From NCBI GenBank assembly GCA_900708905.1, contig CAADRB010000031.1, positions 166,051-230,050 on the forward strand: a DNA stretch of 64,000 bases, read 5' to 3'. The stretch's first letter is position 1. Each line of letters begins with the position of its first letter. This stretch comes from Hymenolepis diminuta (Eukaryota > Platyhelminthes > Cestoda > Cyclophyllidea > Hymenolepididae). The position numbers and the translations under genes are program-made. Of this stretch, positions 35,501 through 46,089 are shown one piece after another. Under the pieces are notes generated by a model, which saw nothing but the letters and a program-made list of their open reading frames with translations, searched no databases and was not told the DNA's origin.

Positions 35501-38500
35501 ATTTTTTCATTAAGCAAGCTATATTGAAGCATTAATTGGGTATAGAGGTAGTAAAACACTGGTCAAACAAATTTAATTAAATTAGTCGTATTTTTAACTT
35601 TATATACCGAAATGTAGGCTTATCTCACAATCTTATTTCTGATTCAGTCGATAAGGGTATGCATTTATTATGCTTCTGACTGAAATTGTGACTCATCTTT
35701 ACTGATTATCTGTTTGAAAAACTTTTGTCCTAGGTACTCTAGTCAAACATTTTTGCAACCCAAATTACGATTGCCTACGTAACGTGTAATCAAATTTGAT
35801 TGTGTAGTCTGTAGTCTATGTCACTTTCCTTGCTATGTTGCTTTCCTCTGCTTATTCGTAGCCTGTCTGGTTAGGAAAGCTATTTTCTAAACCATTTTAC
35901 GTTTTTAGGAGAAATTTAACCCAAACACGCACTCACATGAATAACAATTGGTTTTGGTACATGTATAAGTCTCACTTCCAACATCTGTTGGAAAACATTC
36001 ATGGAAAAGTCCCATTTGGGCAGGCCCTATATACATCCAAGTTGAGAAACAGGAAGCGGTAATCATTAATCCCAAAGCTACGACTGCCAGAAGTAGGGAT
36101 GTTATCTGAAAAAATGTAAAGAAAATAATGTTAATAAATCATAAATTTAATAAGAGAAATGAACCCTACCTGCATAAGTGAGGTTATAGATTCTATAATA
36201 GTAAGATCCGAAGAGAACAGGTCTTACCTAGATCACATTCTAATATATTATAACAAGCAATAATCATTTGAAAGAAAAAACCGCCCTGTCCCTGGTAAAT
36301 AGGGAGGTTAATGAGTTGACTAGGCCAAAATTTTGTCTGCATTCTTAAAATATGGGTACCTTTACGCCAGGCTAAAATACTTATAATTGTATGTTGATGG
36401 TGACTTTTTCTTTCTTTTCCTTTTTCTTTACGTTTTAAATTACTTGCAACGTTTATAACTAATGCAGCAAGGCTGAATCAATCAACTCTGCCATGATAGC
36501 CCATTTTACTTTAACATTATGATTAAAAATTTTGTTTAGATAAAAAAATACTGAATATTGAATTTTATTAACACTTTCTAGAAGAGAGCCAAAACCAGGG
36601 TGACAATTTGTATTTTCGATTAAGCATATTATTTGAGCTGTTTGGCCCTAAATGAAAGAAAAATAAAACATATAACTGAAATTTCAGGTAATTAGCTGTG
36701 AACTGCCTACAGGATCACAGAGATTCAAATTATCTGAGTGCTATTATTACAAAGGCCATGTGATAGGTTCTCTCTGTCTAATTGTGCATGGCATGCTAAT
36801 AATACTATACAAATCAATACTGCTTTAATTTTTCTTCTTAGAGAATCTTTATTAATAATATAATTAGAATAACTAAATAATGATTTTTAAATTTGTGAAC
36901 TTATTCAGACGGTTTAACTAATAATTAAAATTTAATCACATCTAGATATCTATTAATATGATGAAAAAATATTAAATACATTTAGTAGTACAAATCAAAT
37001 ACCCATTGTATTTAAAACCTCAAAATTTTTATCCTATTTTATTTCTGATGGCATGACATTTTCAATTGTTTAGACTTTCGGTTGATTTTAAATACGTCTC
37101 TTATACATTAAGGCTGCTTTCTTCTCTAAGAACTGTGGTGAAAACTTTAATTTCCACTTAGTTCAAGCACTTTTTTTCACTTGGGAAAAACGAAATTAAA
37201 AACAACTTTTTTCCTTATATAAACTTCTGATATTTATAAAACAAATGCAGATGGAATAGATCAAAAGGAATTTAAAATAAAAAATACTTTTTGTGGGAGA
37301 TTTTTTATTTTAAAACATGGCTTTTATGAATAGAAAGTGTTTCACACGATTTCACAAAGTTAAAAAAACTGTGTTGCAGCAAAATTTGCAAATTTATTTC
37401 CAAGGTATTTTTAAAATTTAAAGGCCAGTAAATTGACTTTATTGTAACAAATTGCTTTGACTTCCTGCTTGCCACAATATGAAATCTGGTTTGGAAGATA
37501 ATTTGGGTGGGGCTCGAAAGATTTAGGTCAAATTAATGTGGGAAAATAACGATTTTTATCTAGTAGTGGCGAATTTATCTATTTTATGCTTCGGCAAAAT
37601 TGTTTAACTCTTAACTTTAGCAAGTTCATCTAATGTTAAAAACGTTGCTGCATGCTCTTGGCTGTAAGAACATACAAAGGAACCCAGGTGTAATGACTAA
37701 TCAAAGTAGTGCAATCGACCCATCAAATTGTGAATGATATAGTTTCAGCCATGAATCTGAAGGTTGAATCATTAAATATGAACAACAAAACAATGCAAAG
37801 TGAATTATGTTGTTCATGAAAATACGGAAAAGATATAAAGAAAGCAATTATCTTGATGCCTTGACATCAATACCTATTTTATTGACCGTAAATAAAGTTA
37901 CGGTAATTCGTAAAAGTTACAAACTCCTAACCCTGATCATTTGCTGAAGATGATTCCCAATACTATAACTGCATCTCACTCATTTATGTTTGATACAGAT
38001 GTTGGCGAGTTTAAGTCCTACTTGATCTGAAGGACAAAGTCGATGGAAATATGCATTTTTACTAATGTTTTATCCTACGCCTACTCGCTTAAATGACCAA
38101 AAAATTGAATTATTCAAGACCAAAACGGGGGAGGAGAGCTTTAAAAGTTGTACATATGAATTTTTCACTTTTAAAACAAAATTCGACTTGATATATAATC
38201 ATATTTTCAGCATTTATTATAAAAATAGTGCGTGTATAATTTCTATAAGTTTTCCCTAAGATATTGTTAACAGCTCTCCTTAATATAAAAGCTTTCCATT
38301 GTTATATTTCAATTTAACCTAAAAAATTATTTGATCTTATAATATTCTGAGAACTCTTATTTCCACTGTGAAAATAATTTAAATAGTAAAAAGTAATCAA
38401 TAGCTAATATTTCAACACTCGAACTTTATTGGATTCTACAAATTTGAAGTGAATTACATTTAAAAAGCTAAACATGTGCAAAATTTTTTTACCCCTTAAG

Positions 38501-41500
38501 ATACAAAACAAAGTACTTTGCTTAAACAAAATATGATAATGAAGGCCAGATACTAGATAATAGGTAATTCTATTTTCAGTTGCTCATGTGTTCATCAGTA
38601 TAATCGCTTAAAACTTTTGGCCTGTATACGAAGACAATCGAGGTGATTACAAGCATGGACCAAGTTCAACAATGAGGAACGCAATCTAGAGACAACCTCT
38701 TAAGAAACTATTGGTTTTTTTAATGGCTGACAATAGAGACGCCCTTTCCCAAAATCAGAAAATCAAAGGTTGAGAGGAGATCAAAATGGGCTAAACAAAA
38801 ATAACAAAAAACAAAGAGATAAAGGATTAATGAATAAAACAGGTAGAAAAGTACAGAGCATCCTTTCAGGGTGCAGGAAGCTGGTAAATGTCGTGTACCA
38901 CAGTTTGGCAAGAGGGGACGATTGTCAGATAAACAAATAAAAATTCTCCATGACAACTAAAAGAGGAGTTATATAAATTAACTATTGTCCAACTCTAATT
39001 TTGAGAGGGTTATAGAAAGAACATTCTTCAGATTTTGAATTACCGTATTCATACTGATCTTAATCAGTGTGTGCTTACAGTCACACCTGTCAATGATTTT
39101 GATCAAATCTTTTTAAAGGTCACGATTGTGATGGAAACAAATTAATCAAAAAGATATTGCCAAATACATGGGTTTACTAAGCATTCTGACCTTTACATCT
39201 CTGTCAGAGGCTATGGGTTCGACGTCCACCGGTGCACACCCAACCAACCGCACAAGTCTGTCTTTCTAAATGAGCATGTGAGTTATAACATAATTAATTA
39301 ACATTTTAAATGAACTTTCCTAAACATCATCGATATGCTTAATTTGAGCGAGATAATACGAATACTCTTCTGACGAAATTTACTGTTAGCAATAGCGAAT
39401 ACATAAACAGGAAAATTAATCACAATTGCTTCAAAATTAAAGTGTGAAGTCGGATCCTAAAGTATATATTGGACTGCGTTGAATTGTGCTCACAATTTTT
39501 TAATCCAGAAGAAGCATATTACAAATTTAATATTAATTCCCACTTTGATTCTTGCTTATAAATTTTTAATTTTATGAACTATGCTATACGAGCTGTATCG
39601 TGTAAACATTTTTTCTGTACAAAATTTGCACTACTTTAGTCAAATCAGGACATTAAATTTTTTCGATCTTTCATTAACTCTCACCTACTTTGGGCCTGTC
39701 TTTTATTTATCTTGATGGTGAGATTACTTCTTAATTTAGCTAGGAACTAAGAATTTAATTCTTAATTTCTAAAGCCCTTTCTATGATAAAAAATGAAAAA
39801 TTTCTCATTTTTAAATATGAGAAAATCATACCTCGTGTGGTTAATCATTTAAGAAAAAAGGGATAATTTGAAAGCCCATATTAAGAGAGAATTTTAGATA
39901 CCGGAACTAGGTAAATGCAATCAAATAAGGGAGGTTATTCAAGGGAATAGTCGGTGCCTTAGGAAATGTGATTTAAGAATATTAATTTCCTAAAATAAGT
40001 CCTTTAATTTGAAAGCTTATATTCTTCACTTTTTCATTTAGGTGCATTTTAATTTACGTGGAATAAAGTACAATAAGATAAGTTAAAAAACACACGTTTT
40101 GACATTAGAAATGATAAAATAATAACCGTCTTCTTGTTGATAAGGCGCAGACACAGACTTACTATCTCTAATTTGAGAAGATAACTGAGGAATCCTCCTG
40201 AGGTATCATTTCTTTATTTTTTTACTTAACTTGAAATGGAATACATATGCAGGTGTTTTTTTTCATAATCGGGGAAATGTGGCAATTAATTAACAGTTTC
40301 CTATGAAACTGGCGATACATGGTTTGAAGTATATGATGATAAATGAGAGGTTAAATAGAGTTTTCTCATTTAAATGAAGGCGAATTTAGGCAAAATAGAG
40401 ATAGAATTCAATCCATGTCCTTAGCATTTTGTGTTCTCTCCTTTGTCCATCTAGAAAAAATCCTTCTTACAGTTCGATTAGACTCACGTGAGCTCTACTA
40501 TTTTAGCCCTTATTATGTGCTATTAATTTGGTTATCATCGAAAATATGGATTTTAGGTCGTTGACCGATCAATTAGATAAATTAATAAGTCAGTAACCTC
40601 TGGAATACGAACTTACTCAGGAAGCTGGGGATGGATTTTTAAGTTCGATTATTGAAGTATTGGAATTTGCCCAAGAATTAAAAGAAAGGCCAAGACCTAA
40701 ATCCGAAAGTAAAAGAATGAATCTTCTAGATCCATTTTCCATATATTGGACTGCTTTTCTCTTCTCAGTTTTCTCCCGATGAAAAATTATATATTTCGCT
40801 TTACTAAATAAATATGGGAAAAATTGATGACTAAAATATTTAGGTAATATGTCTGAAACTAAGTCATCATTTTTCATTAAGTAAGACCCTGCATGGATTC
40901 AATAAGTACCTCTTAGCTTTAACAGAAATGACAAGATGGTATAAAGTAATGGATTTTTATCATGGCAAAAGATAACACATGTCAGTCGGTAGCTACCCAA
41001 AACCAGTGCCATAAGGACTCAATGAATAAAATACAGATGCATATCTTAATATCCATGTAGAGCACAGTCCCAAAGCACTTTATTCGCTATGACGAGTATT
41101 CCCAATGGTTTAGATAAAACATGAATGTTGGTTTTAGGCATATAGCAAAGTAAAATTACTTAATTTGTCAAAGAGTTGAGTTCTTAAACTTTCAATTATT
41201 ACAGGAGGATTTCATCAATTGAAATTTGGACAATAAATAAAAATGATGCCATCTCCTGGAAGCAATACACTTTGGTTTGACTCATACTCGGAAGAATTTA
41301 ATAATATTTTAAACAAATATATTTTGCATGTAATTATATATTTCTTAACTTATATGAACTAGCCCCATTATACTAATGATTTGAGATGGATTTCGTTGCC
41401 CAACGCGTTAATTAAGAATAATTTCCGATTTAAGCTTCCTTCCTTATTGAACGTACTTAAACCGGTTTATTAGGCATGAGATTTTTGTACATTTTTTTCA

Positions 41501-43198
41501 AGAAAAATTCCATCCAGCACAGTTTTCAACTGAATATTCCGCTCAATTCTGATCACCTGGCACACTTAAATTTCTTAGGGTTAATTCTCCAAAAATTAAT
41601 TGGGACTGTTCAATATGCGTTTCGGAATTTGTGCCCAAAATATCATTTTTCTCCGTACTTCAAGAGGAATTATAATAAATCTCCGATATCTAAATCAAAG
41701 CCTGAATACAAATTATACCTCGGCATTTATTGGAAAACTGAATTAAATGATAAAATTTCTAAATGATTGCTAAATTATTCAACTTCAGTGAAAGATTTCA
41801 GGATGATTTTCACTTCCAATCTTAAGATTAGTAAGAAGCCTTCATTTAAATGCAACTTTCAGACCCTTACGAACGGTTTTTATTACTTATGCCACACACG
41901 TATTCTAGGACATTCGCCTTAAATAAAAGGTCCTAAGAGACTTCATCTGCTACTTGATAAAGTTCAGATTTCTTCTTTAAGCGATTCGTAAATCTTATTT
42001 TTTTTAATTATGTACTCTGAAAAACTCTAATATTTATTGCAGAATATATTCTGTAATAAATATTTTATTCTTCAGGTGGGTGCTGCTTAATAATGCATAT
42101 ATTCTTATCTTTCTTAGAGAATTAAAGTAAGGTTTATTTCTTGTCATAAATACCGGAACTGAATATTGCTGAAAACCTCCCTGCTTTTTTAGATCATCTA
42201 GTCCATGGATCTGCAATAGTTGGACCGGAAGTCTAACCATTTAGATAAGATATCTAGTCCAACGTTAAATATCTGGAAAGTCCTGATTTGGTGATAGATA
42301 TATTTTAGTTTATTATGTCAAAATAAATTTAACTAATTAAAAGATATAAATACTGAAAAAGGATATTTTCCATTGATATCTCGTTGAAACATTTTTAAAA
42401 TTATTGAACACCAAACTATTTAGTTAATTTGTTTATTCGGTATTAACTCCGTCAAACAAGCCCCACTTTCAACTAAATAAATTTAAATTTTTAGCAGGTG
42501 CTGAATGGAATTATTTTATTTTATAACTTGGTAAATTGATTGTTCACAGCTCTGCCGTATTAGAATCGTGTTAGCTGCTTAATATCATAATAATATCGTT
42601 TTGATTTTCAACCTATAGAGAAAAATTAATTGAACTACCATAATTAAACTATCGGCCAATAAGCACTGGGTATCAGGGGTATGAATTTGTCCAGTAAATT
42701 AATTGACTAAACATGATTTTTTAATTTTGTAACGCAAACTAACCATTAAGTAATCATTGCACAATCTGGACCCAAAAATCAAATAATGTAAGACTCTTTG
42801 ATGCTTTAACTCTAATATTCAAGCCCTATCCATTACCGTTCGTTGGATTTACTGTTAACCAACTTTAACTGTTTTCCTATGATTAAATTTTCTTTAAATT
42901 TTGCCTTGTAATAATAAATTAAAAATGAATACAGCAGTTTGTTTGCCTTACAGAACACTCTATTTTAAATTATTGCAAATATTCCAATCTTATTGAACAT
43001 TGAACTGACCTTCAGGGGTCGACTGACGCGGATAACTTCAATGGTAAGAGTGGGAGCTCGTCCTTGAGAACTATGAGCGTTAGATTTATCCGATTTCTGT
43101 CGGTAGACGGGTTCGATGATGCTATCCTTGAATGCTCCATCCTCTCCCTCAAGTTCTCCATCATCTTCAAAGTCCAGGAAAGCCATTTTCGGCTTCAT
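23538..43198 (-). CDS. Four-pass membrane protein of the TMEM47/VAB-9 claudin-like family
   Basis: TMEM47 and C. elegans VAB-9 are claudin-superfamily proteins of cell-cell junctions. Exons are 43198-43010, 36105-35937, 29767-29550 and 23699-23538 (phases 0, 1, 0), giving 245 aa; introns are about 6.9, 6.2 and 5.9 kb. Residues 1-63 are a hydrophilic, acidic N-terminal tail ending in EVIRVSRPLK, like the EVRVSVLTPLK that precedes TM1 in TMEM47. TM1 is about 64-85. The first loop carries W86, GLF (95-97, for the claudin GLW), C100 and C112, the disulfide-pair layout of claudins. TM2 is about 121-150, then KRRLYNATVGLF opening TM3 (about 160-188), matching RRRFYRPVAVML of TMEM47; TM4 is about 207-230, followed by a short charged tail. 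The acidic N-terminal extension is longer than in TMEM47. Family assignment rests on motif alignment from memory. Confidence 0.8.
25656..25702. other. Assembly gap (47 N)
   Basis: Run of N inside an intron; the true length of missing sequence is unknown. Confidence 0.99.
26710..26737 (+). repeat. Left terminal inverted repeat of the mariner relic
   Basis: GCAGGATGACTATGGTATCT and onward to GAGGACAT, preceded by TA-rich DNA. It mirrors 28074-28102; the core GGTATCTGAGGACA (14 bp) is identical in both ends. Confidence 0.8.
26900..28015 (+). pseudogene. Broken mariner transposase
   Basis: Reading-frame remains of the element's single gene, spread over all three plus frames with many in-frame stops. 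The longest intact piece is 27809-28015, the C-terminal part of the transposase running on into the 3' untranslated end. Loss of the Asp in the central SAP motif, plus the inserted 141-bp repeat between the FSDE block and the VMRTKFP block, show long inactivity. Confidence 0.85.
27340..27480 (+). repeat. 141-bp repeat, copy 1 (inserted in the mariner transposase)
   Basis: Differs from 28731-28871 at only two positions (27342 and 27470). It sits where the transposase should run from the FSDE/QD block almost directly to VMRTKFP, so it looks like an insertion rather than transposon sequence. It has no coding capacity and no obvious inverted ends or target duplication. Confidence 0.85.
28074..28102 (-). 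repeat. Right terminal inverted repeat of the mariner relic
   Basis: On the minus strand it reads GCAGGGTGCATAAGGTATCT and onward to GAGGACACC, pairing with the left end. TA-rich sequence follows on the outside, in keeping with TA target sites of this superfamily. Confidence 0.8.
28731..28871 (+). repeat. 141-bp repeat, copy 2
   Basis: Second copy of the unit at 27340-27480, 1391 bp downstream in the same orientation, outside the mariner ends. The flanks do not match those of copy 1. The near identity contrasts with the heavy decay of the surrounding transposon. Confidence 0.85.
29768..35936 (-). other. Intron 2 of the TMEM47-like gene
   Basis: Donor TTCAT|GTGAGT at 35936, acceptor CTTTTTCAG ending at 29768; joining restores a TAT codon. 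The interior is AT-rich; overlapping plus-strand frames at 30500-31004 and 31651-31878 show no family motif and are not called. Confidence 0.75.
36106..43009 (-). other. Intron 1 of the TMEM47-like gene
   Basis: Donor CTGAAG|GTCAGT at 43009 and acceptor ATTTTTTCAG ending at 36106, 6904 nt. It holds one decayed SINE head near 39190. Nothing else is recognised. Confidence 0.75.
39190..39245 (+). repeat. Decayed tRNA-derived SINE fragment (head only)
   Basis: CTCTGTCAGAGG followed by CTATGGGTTCGACGTCCACC and GGTGCAC matches the anticodon-arm, T-arm and acceptor portion of the SINE head at 44740-44814. The body is not recognisable downstream. Confidence 0.5.
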
Positions 43199-43420
43199 TT
43201 AGGCTAATTCAGCTGCACCCTGGAGGTAGTTTGGGGGAGATGGTCAAATCTTTCTTTTGCACCCATTTCAGCCGACCAATCCCTCTGCACTTTCACAATC
43301 CATTTACCTCATTGGTTCGTGCTTTGTGCACACTGTCTATCGATTGGTGGATGGCTGTTGCTGTGTCGACCACTTTTAAAAAAGTAAACAAGATAAAGAA
43401 AATTGACAGGAATAGGGCTT
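43199..43420 (-). promoter_or_regulatory. Promoter region of the TMEM47-like gene
   Basis: Three CCAAT-type motifs lie upstream of the start: CCAAT at 43276-43280, ATTGG at 43311-43315 and ATTGG at 43343-43347, in a stretch less AT-rich than its surroundings. No TATA box is evident. Function is inferred from position. Confidence 0.45.
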
Positions 43421-43632
43421 GATAGCTGTCAAATTATGATCGGATGGAGTCAGTCAACGGCCATACTATTATATTAGTAAAGGTGTTCATCATCATCCGT
43501 TTTCAATTCGAAATGTTTAATGAAACTGTTTGATTTAAATTTGTGTATCGAAATCTATAAATTCATATTTAAATTTATTTACTTATATTATTTTAAAAGG
43601 TATTTAGCAAAGGATGTTTTATTGGCTTAATT

Positions 43633-43682
43633 NNNNNNNNNNNNNNNNNNNNNNNNNNNNNNNNNNNNNNNNNNNNNNNNNN
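43633..43682. other. Assembly gap (50 N)
   Basis: Run of N upstream of the TMEM47-like gene; true length unknown. Confidence 0.99.
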
Positions 43683-44739
43683 ATAAGTTAGAGGACTTTT
43701 TATTAGCTTACAAAGGTAGCATTCCTTCTCTATTGATAATATAATTATCGATATTAAATATATTTTGTCCTTGTAGTTCTCCTTCAGTGAACTTTTGTGG
43801 GTTATGTCTCGTGGCTGCAAATCGAGGTGGCATGATCGACCATAAAATCAAATCTCCGACTAGCAAAATCCTAATATTATAGACATTATCTCACACATGA
43901 ACTGGAAGTGAATCTTTAAAGGTTGAGTATTAGGACCTCACGAAGTAAACTCTTCTGAGTTCAAATAATATAACACTCCTGATACCCACTTTTTATTGTT
44001 GATCCTCCCCCACCCTAATTCATATCTTTCTTTTCCACACATACATGATTTAAATAGTAAAAGCTTTTTTGTGGTGCCAAGGGATATACTATTGGTAATA
44101 GTTGAGCCTGTTGAATTTCAATCCACTGCAATATAAACGAAACTTTAGCAGAAGGAATAGTTGGAAATTTAAACAATGATCATAATATGACTACAATTTT
44201 TATAACTTTTAGTTGCCTTTTGTTAAAGTTACAGCTACTCGGATTCAAGGAAGAGGAAGGGAGAAGACTTATTGCTCAATCGACGCTATTTCTATTTACA
44301 AAACGACTTTATTTTTATTGGCCAGAATGTTTTAAATGATTGGCTGCTCGGTTAGCCAATAATTACAGCGGCCTCTTCATATGTGGTTTTACATATCCGG
44401 GTGCAGGCATGGAAATCTAATAATCGATAATCCAGTGCATGAAAGATTAGGCTTGGGAGTTTCTCTCTGGTTAAGTGGAGATGGTTAGTCAGACGTCCGA
44501 ACAATAATATATATGCCCATACTGAGCTTCAATTAATTTAATAGTATGAAATGTATCTTAACATAAATTTTTAAAAAGAATACCATTTTGAAGGAATTAT
44601 TTGGTTTCTAGTTGTACGCAGCTTCACTATTCTGATTAAATTAATACTATTCACCAATTCTCTTAAATGATTTCATGAGATTTAAAGAAAGAATACCTAG
44701 CTGGGTCAAATCCACTAAGTTATTTTATCATCGGTTATC

Positions 44740-44990
44740 GTGAGTCGGTAGCACAATAGTGATCGCGCTCGTCTGCCTAGTCAGAAGACACGGGTTTCGA
44801 ACCCGTCGACGCACACGCAGTGAGCAAAATGGCCGACCGCATTGGTTAAGTCTGGCTAATATAGAAGGTGGCAGAATTCCAGTCTTTCACCGAGGAGTCT
44901 CCATGATGCTACTCCTATGCCTAAGATGACCATTGGAAACTGCTCTCCTAAACGAACTTGGGGATTGTTATCATTGGCAAGGCAACTAAA
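44740..44990 (+). mobile_element. tRNA-derived SINE, most complete copy
   Basis: The first 75 nt (44740-44814) fold like a tRNA: acceptor arms GTGAGTC and GACGCAC pair at six of seven positions, GGTAGCACAATAG serves as an A-box-like D arm, and GGGTTTCGAACCC is a B-box-like T arm with a perfect stem. A non-tRNA body follows: GTGAGCAAAATGGCCGAC, TTGGTTAAGTCTGGCTAATA, AGGTGGCAGAATTCCA, then a CCATGATGCTACTCCTATGC and CTCCTAAACGAACTTGGGGA tail. The blocks recur in at least six other places in the window. The source tRNA could not be named because the anticodon loop is degenerate. Confidence 0.8.
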
Positions 44991-45986
44991 CAGATTCTTC
45001 ATCTGAGATTTCTCACGTATCATTATTAGCCATATTCCATATTAAATTTTTTAATATGCTTCACAAATTACAGATTTTTGTAGACTAATTATGTATACAT
45101 ATCCAATTTCACTTTCCGGTCATTTGAAATGGAAATTATTCGCTATATTTATTTTAATAAATGCTCTTTTAACTACTTTTTTAAATCATTAATACTTACG
45201 TAACTACTAGACATAAAATTCATTTTTTAGACTAAAAATAGTGGCTGTCAAGGAAAATAATATTGAAATCGCGTAGAACCATTCAGGTACCATTCTGTTG
45301 CAATAATAGTCCTTTGGCCTTAACACATCACTGATGAAAACCACTGCCTGCTTTTATCGGAACTGATTTTATGATCAGCAAATCGTAATAGCCAAAGCGA
45401 GTTCAGAAACATAAATACATTTTCTGTTTTGCTAGATTATTGTGGCAACATCAAAATAAAGAAATGAGCTCTTATATCAGGTTTGTTGAATCGTTCTAAG
45501 CATTCATTTTAATAAGAAATAGGCAAAAACAAATGCTTTTTCTCAAAATAAGTAAAGAAAAGTACTTTGTTGATAGACACATTTGGATATTAGGATATTC
45601 ACGGATTTTTTGTCATATTATCATTTTTCAGCGTGATTCCAAATTATCTGCTTCCTCCCTATTTAAGATTACTAAAATTTCCCAGCCCCCCCCCCCTCCC
45701 CACGGAGAATTGCTATGTGTTTAATGATATTTTCGGTTTTAGGGATTCTCCAGCTTTAGACACTGTGAATTGTGATAGCTAGAAACTACTGATCTTGCAA
45801 ACTGTAATATCTAACATTGCCTCTGAAGCACAAAGTACATTTTCGTCGACGTTATTGAAAATTATAAATTAAAAGCTAAATATCGAATCGCTTGCAACTC
45901 TAGCCTTGTTTGGACCATTCTTTTTTTGATGACCACACAGCGCAATTTATATTTATTGTTATAGAAAGTAAATAAAATATTTAATC

Positions 45987-46089
45987 ACTGATTTTCTCTC
46001 GTCCTTCATTTAAGATCCGCGGTAGTGCATGCTCATCGAGTGAAACTACTATCTACATTGATAAACTGCATTAGAGAGAGAAAATCAGT
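45987..46089. repeat. Candidate MITE-like unit with 14-bp inverted ends
   Basis: ACTGATTTTCTCTC at 45987-46000 is the exact reverse complement of GAGAGAAAATCAGT at 46076-46089. The 75-bp interior has no coding capacity. No clear target-site duplication is seen, so a chance or regulatory inverted repeat is also possible. Confidence 0.3.

Noticed and set aside
44740..44814. Functional tRNA gene
   Set aside because: The tRNA-like fold has an acceptor mismatch and an irregular anticodon arm, and is followed by a repeated non-tRNA body, so it is a SINE head rather than a tRNA gene.
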